IMG/VR virus record: IMGVR_UViG_3300030099_000153
Coordinates: 1 to 22,490 of that record
Strand: one strand, 5' to 3'
Origin: a virus
DNA length: 22,490 bases
The notes beneath the pieces are model-generated. The model was not told the origin of the DNA. It made no database searches and worked only from the letters and a program-made list of their open reading frames with translations. The position numbers and the translations under genes were made by a program. Below, one piece after another: positions 21,325 through 22,490 of the stretch; position 1 is the stretch's first letter, and every line of letters begins with the position of its first letter.

Positions 21325-21771
21325 ATGAAAAAAGGTAACACAATAAAGGATGCACTAGACATCATGGTAACATACTACGAAGATATGTCTGTGCCTAACA
21401 CAAACCTAGACTCTTATACACCTGCAAAAGCAGTGGTAGGGAGTTTCATAAGAGGTAGAGAAGCAGCTTTGAGATCGGCTTTGAAAGCAAGATCAGGCCC
21501 AGCTTCTCAAATCAGATACCTTGTATCAGATGAAGTTTGGACTGGAGATGAAATCCAAGATACTAAACTTCAACAACTACAAGCATTTGTTGAGAAGATT
21601 GATCAGCAAATGGTTTTGATTGAACAACATAAGCAAGAAGCTATGCAATACTTCTTTGAGAAGTTTGGTGTAGCTTATACGCCTTATGTTCCAAAACCGA
21701 TCAATGTTGCTAATGCTAAAAAGCAAACTGCAGCATACAAAGATGCTTTGAAACTAGTAGCTAACGCCTAG
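21325..21771 (+). CDS. Hypothetical protein, first gene of the divergent operon (148 aa)
   Basis: Not recognised. ATG 21325 follows AAAGGAG by seven bases; an upstream in-frame ATG at 21040 would run through the terS promoter and is rejected. The 148-aa product starts MKKGNTIKDALDIMVTYYED, has a basic helix (FIRGREAALRSALKARSG), a Gln/Glu-rich likely coiled coil (about 85-118, KLQQLQAFVEKIDQQMVLIE) and a Pro/Tyr linker (YTPYVPKPINVA) before a basic C-terminal helix. Codons are less A/T-biased than in most of the late genes. It is first in the rightward set, so it may be an early protein. Its first third and its leader are mirrored in the left arm of the inverted repeat, and its SD could pair with that arm. 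Confidence 0.82.
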   Translation: MKKGNTIKDALDIMVTYYEDMSVPNTNLDSYTPAKAVVGSFIRGREAALRSALKARSGPASQIRYLVSDEVWTGDEIQDTKLQQLQAFVEKIDQQMVLIEQHKQEAMQYFFEKFGVAYTPYVPKPINVANAKKQTAAYKDALKLVANA

Positions 21772-21786
21772 TTTAATTCAAAGATT

Positions 21787-21819
21787 AATCCTGCTTGGGA
21801 TTTATTCCCAAGTAGGATT
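21787..21819 (+). terminator. 14-bp hairpin after the 148-aa gene (terminator-like or regulatory)
   Basis: AATCCTGCTTGGGA (21787-21800) pairs with TCCCAAGTAGGATT (21806-21819) through 14 pairs, one of them G-T, around loop TTTAT. It starts 15 bases after the stop codon. The downstream bases (GTTAATAATG) are T-poor for an intrinsic terminator, so efficiency is doubtful. A second CTTGGGAT occurs at 21882-21889 and could compete for the same partner. Confidence 0.6.
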
Positions 21820-21821
21820 GT

Positions 21822-21927
21822 TAATAATGAGATACATAGACGACAGACTAGGTCATGATTAACCCATATAAGCACGCAAGTCTTGGGATCGTTGGTATTG
21901 CAACCTTAACTATGTATCTCACTATTG
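21822..21927 (+). ncRNA. Candidate structured RNA closed by a 16-pair long-range stem
   Basis: Bases 21828-21839 and 21910-21921 form 12 perfect pairs (TGAGATACATAG/CTATGTATCTCA). After one mismatch, four more pairs (21823-21826/21923-21926) extend the stem. The 70-base interior can form ACGA/TCGT (21840-21843/21889-21892) with AGACT/AGTCT (21845-21849/21879-21883), plus a hairpin GTTG/CAAC (21891-21894/21901-21904, sharing two bases with the previous helix). No good reading frame with an SD lies here. A tRNA was considered and rejected. It may be a small RNA or a cis-acting element between the 148-aa and 44-aa genes. The non-coding stretch 21772-21979 is otherwise accounted for by the flanking hairpin and promoter. 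Confidence 0.5.
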
Positions 21928-21937
21928 ACATCAATAG
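21922..21937. promoter_or_regulatory. Perfect 16-base palindrome, operator candidate
   Basis: CTATTGA (21922-21928), CA, TCAATAG (21931-21937) form a perfect 7-bp inverted repeat. It lies exactly over the TTGACA of the promoter candidate at 21925. A dimeric regulator bound here would compete with RNA polymerase. Confidence 0.5.
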
Positions 21938-21953
21938 AACAAACTGATAACTT
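21925..21953 (+). promoter_or_regulatory. Promoter candidate for the 44-aa gene and downstream
   Basis: A perfect -35 TTGACA (21925-21930) is followed by 17 bases and TAACTT (21948-21953). The -10 keeps the three most important bases (T1, A2, T6) and is preceded by an extended-10 TGA. Transcription would start near 21960, about 20 bases before ATG 21980. The poor centre of the -10 makes this moderate. Confidence 0.5.
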
Positions 21954-21979
21954 TAAACTTAAAAGGGAAAGGAATCGTT

Positions 21980-22114
21980 ATGATTTTATACAAAGGAAAA
22001 GCTAAAGATTACAACCTAAAGAAATTTCTAGCAAAAAGATATGGTGTAATCGTTAGCAAGAAAATGACAATTAAGGAGTTGGAACAATGTCTGAAGAAGA
22101 AATCAATTACTTAA
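21980..22114 (+). CDS. Hypothetical basic protein (44 aa)
   Basis: Not recognised. It is a short frame from ATG 21980 to TAA 22112-22114, with a purine-rich AAGGGAAAGGAA SD region just upstream. The product MILYKGKAKDYNLKKFLAKR, then YGVIVSKKMTIKELEQCLKK, ending KSIT, is basic and looks like a strand-helix-strand-helix mini-domain. Its end overlaps the 78-aa gene by 28 bases in another frame, and the overlap contains that gene's start, as expected for coupled early phage genes. Confidence 0.65.
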   Translation: MILYKGKAKDYNLKKFLAKRYGVIVSKKMTIKELEQCLKKKSIT

Positions 22115-22323
22115 TTACTGCACAAAAGCAATTAGATGCAGCATTCATTTCTAAAATTAAATCTGAAAAGTCTGCTGCTCAATTGCATAAATGTCTTGCC
22201 ATCATGACAGAAAACAAAACCATTGATGACAAAATTAGGAATGCAATCATTACAAGAATGAAAGAAATTGCACCTGAATATTTAGAATCAAAAGAATTTC
22301 TGAAGTGGGCTTATGAAAATTAA
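22087..22323 (+). CDS. Hypothetical helical protein (78 aa)
   Basis: Not recognised. The 78-aa product begins MSEEEINYLITAQKQLDAAF and is all-helical in appearance, charged, with ENKTIDDKIRNAIITRMKEI in the middle and a WAYEN end. AAGGAG lies eight bases before ATG 22087, inside the preceding 44-aa gene. No catalytic motif, signal or membrane segment is seen. It ends inside the start of the next frame. Confidence 0.72.
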   Translation: MSEEEINYLITAQKQLDAAFISKIKSEKSAAQLHKCLAIMTENKTIDDKIRNAIITRMKEIAPEYLESKEFLKWAYEN

Positions 22324-22490
22324 ATCATCATTAGCTTGGCAAGAATGGGAAGAACATAAACAACAACAAGAAAGGGATAAGATGAACGCATTAGATAGTT
22401 TGAATGCACAGAAGATTCATTGGGAAAATGTAAGAGCATCAATATTCTTGCTGCTTAAACATCATAAAAATTCAATGATGTATTCCCAAG
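22313..22490 (+). CDS. Partial hypothetical protein, runs off right edge
   Basis: The frame is open from ATG 22313 to the window end, 59 codons: MKIKSSLAWQEWEEHKQQQE, then RDKMNALDSLNAQKIHWENV and onward. It overlaps the 78-aa gene by 11 bases. A second in-frame ATG at 22382 has a better SD (AAAGGG five bases upstream) and may be the real start. The visible part is helical and Gln/Glu/Lys-rich. Unrecognised; the C-terminal end is outside the window. Confidence 0.6.
   Translation, partial: MKIKSSLAWQEWEEHKQQQERDKMNALDSLNAQKIHWENVRASIFLLLKHHKNSMMYSQ

Larger units (their letters stand above)
20953..21484. repeat. Long diverged inverted repeat (about 530 bp) with centre near 21200
   Basis: Read outward from the centre, the two arms share at least 18 collinear identical or near-identical blocks. 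Left coordinates first, then right: 21176-21187/21218-21229, 21169-21175/21257-21263, 21142-21152/21285-21294, 21117-21132/21306-21320, 21090-21097/21348-21355, 21057-21064/21386-21393, 21036-21045/21398-21407, 20988-20996/21441-21449, 20953-20959/21478-21484. Indels between blocks are often not multiples of three. The right arm contains the leader and about 53 codons of the 148-aa gene. The left arm contains the terS promoter, SD and first codons. This also accounts for the 335 bases between the two genes (20990-21324). Confidence 0.88.

Noticed and set aside
21272-21328. An 18-codon leader frame (MIVIHVGVLNIINKGVNI) ending in an ATGA overlap with the 148-aa gene
   Set aside because: It is preceded by CTCCTCC, not an SD, and is too short to show selection; kept only as a possibility.
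20953-21484. Explaining the inverted repeat as an amplification chimera
   Set aside because: Chimeric inverted joins give identical arms; these arms differ by many substitutions and indels, and the right arm keeps an intact reading frame.
21822-21937. A tRNA gene or tRNA-derived attachment site
   Set aside because: No T-arm GGTTCRAAT sequence, no proper anticodon arm and no CCA end; the closing stem is also too long for a tRNA acceptor.

Overview
The window looks like roughly two thirds of the genome of a small, AT-rich, T7-like podovirus. The gene set and order (TerS, TerL, portal, scaffold, capsid, two tail tubular proteins, three internal virion proteins, tail fibre) are those of the T7 supergroup. 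The strong A/T bias, the very short or overlapping gene junctions and the small lysine-rich proteins seen in marine phages suggest a marine phage. A SAR11 (Pelagibacter) podophage is my best guess; this is inference from sequence character, not a database match. No RNA polymerase, DNA polymerase or integrase gene lies in the window.

From about 20990 leftward to base 1 everything is coded on the minus strand as one late (packaging and virion) block. Read in the direction of transcription it runs: small terminase (20989); a run of small basic proteins (20452-18826) including DUF6321-like and DUF5872-like proteins; large terminase; a proline-rich small protein; portal; a calcineurin-like phosphoesterase; a DUF3310-like protein; two small proteins; scaffold; a gp13-like GNAT-fold protein; major capsid; a small decoration-like protein; tail tubular A and B; gp14-, gp15- and gp16-like internal (ejection) proteins; and a tail fibre cut by the left window edge. 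Many junctions are ATGA or TAATG overlaps, so translational coupling is likely. The capsid and decoration genes carry the strongest Shine-Dalgarno (SD) sequences.

From 21325 rightward the plus strand carries a divergent set of small unrecognised genes (148, 44 and 78 aa, and a partial one), probably the start of an early region.

The most unusual part is the divergent intergenic region. About 530 bp (20953-21484) form a long, diverged, collinear inverted repeat centred near 21200. The right arm holds the leader and the first ~50 codons of the 148-aa gene. The left arm is a frame-disrupted mirror copy. The terS promoter (TTGACA-17-TATACT), its SD and its first codons lie inside this decayed copy.

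A second structured block, 21787-21937, between two plus-strand genes, holds a 14-bp hairpin, a 16-pair long-range stem closing a 70-nt branched loop (a candidate RNA), and a palindrome laid over the TTGACA of a likely promoter. Together these make 20950-21950 the probable regulatory centre of the phage.
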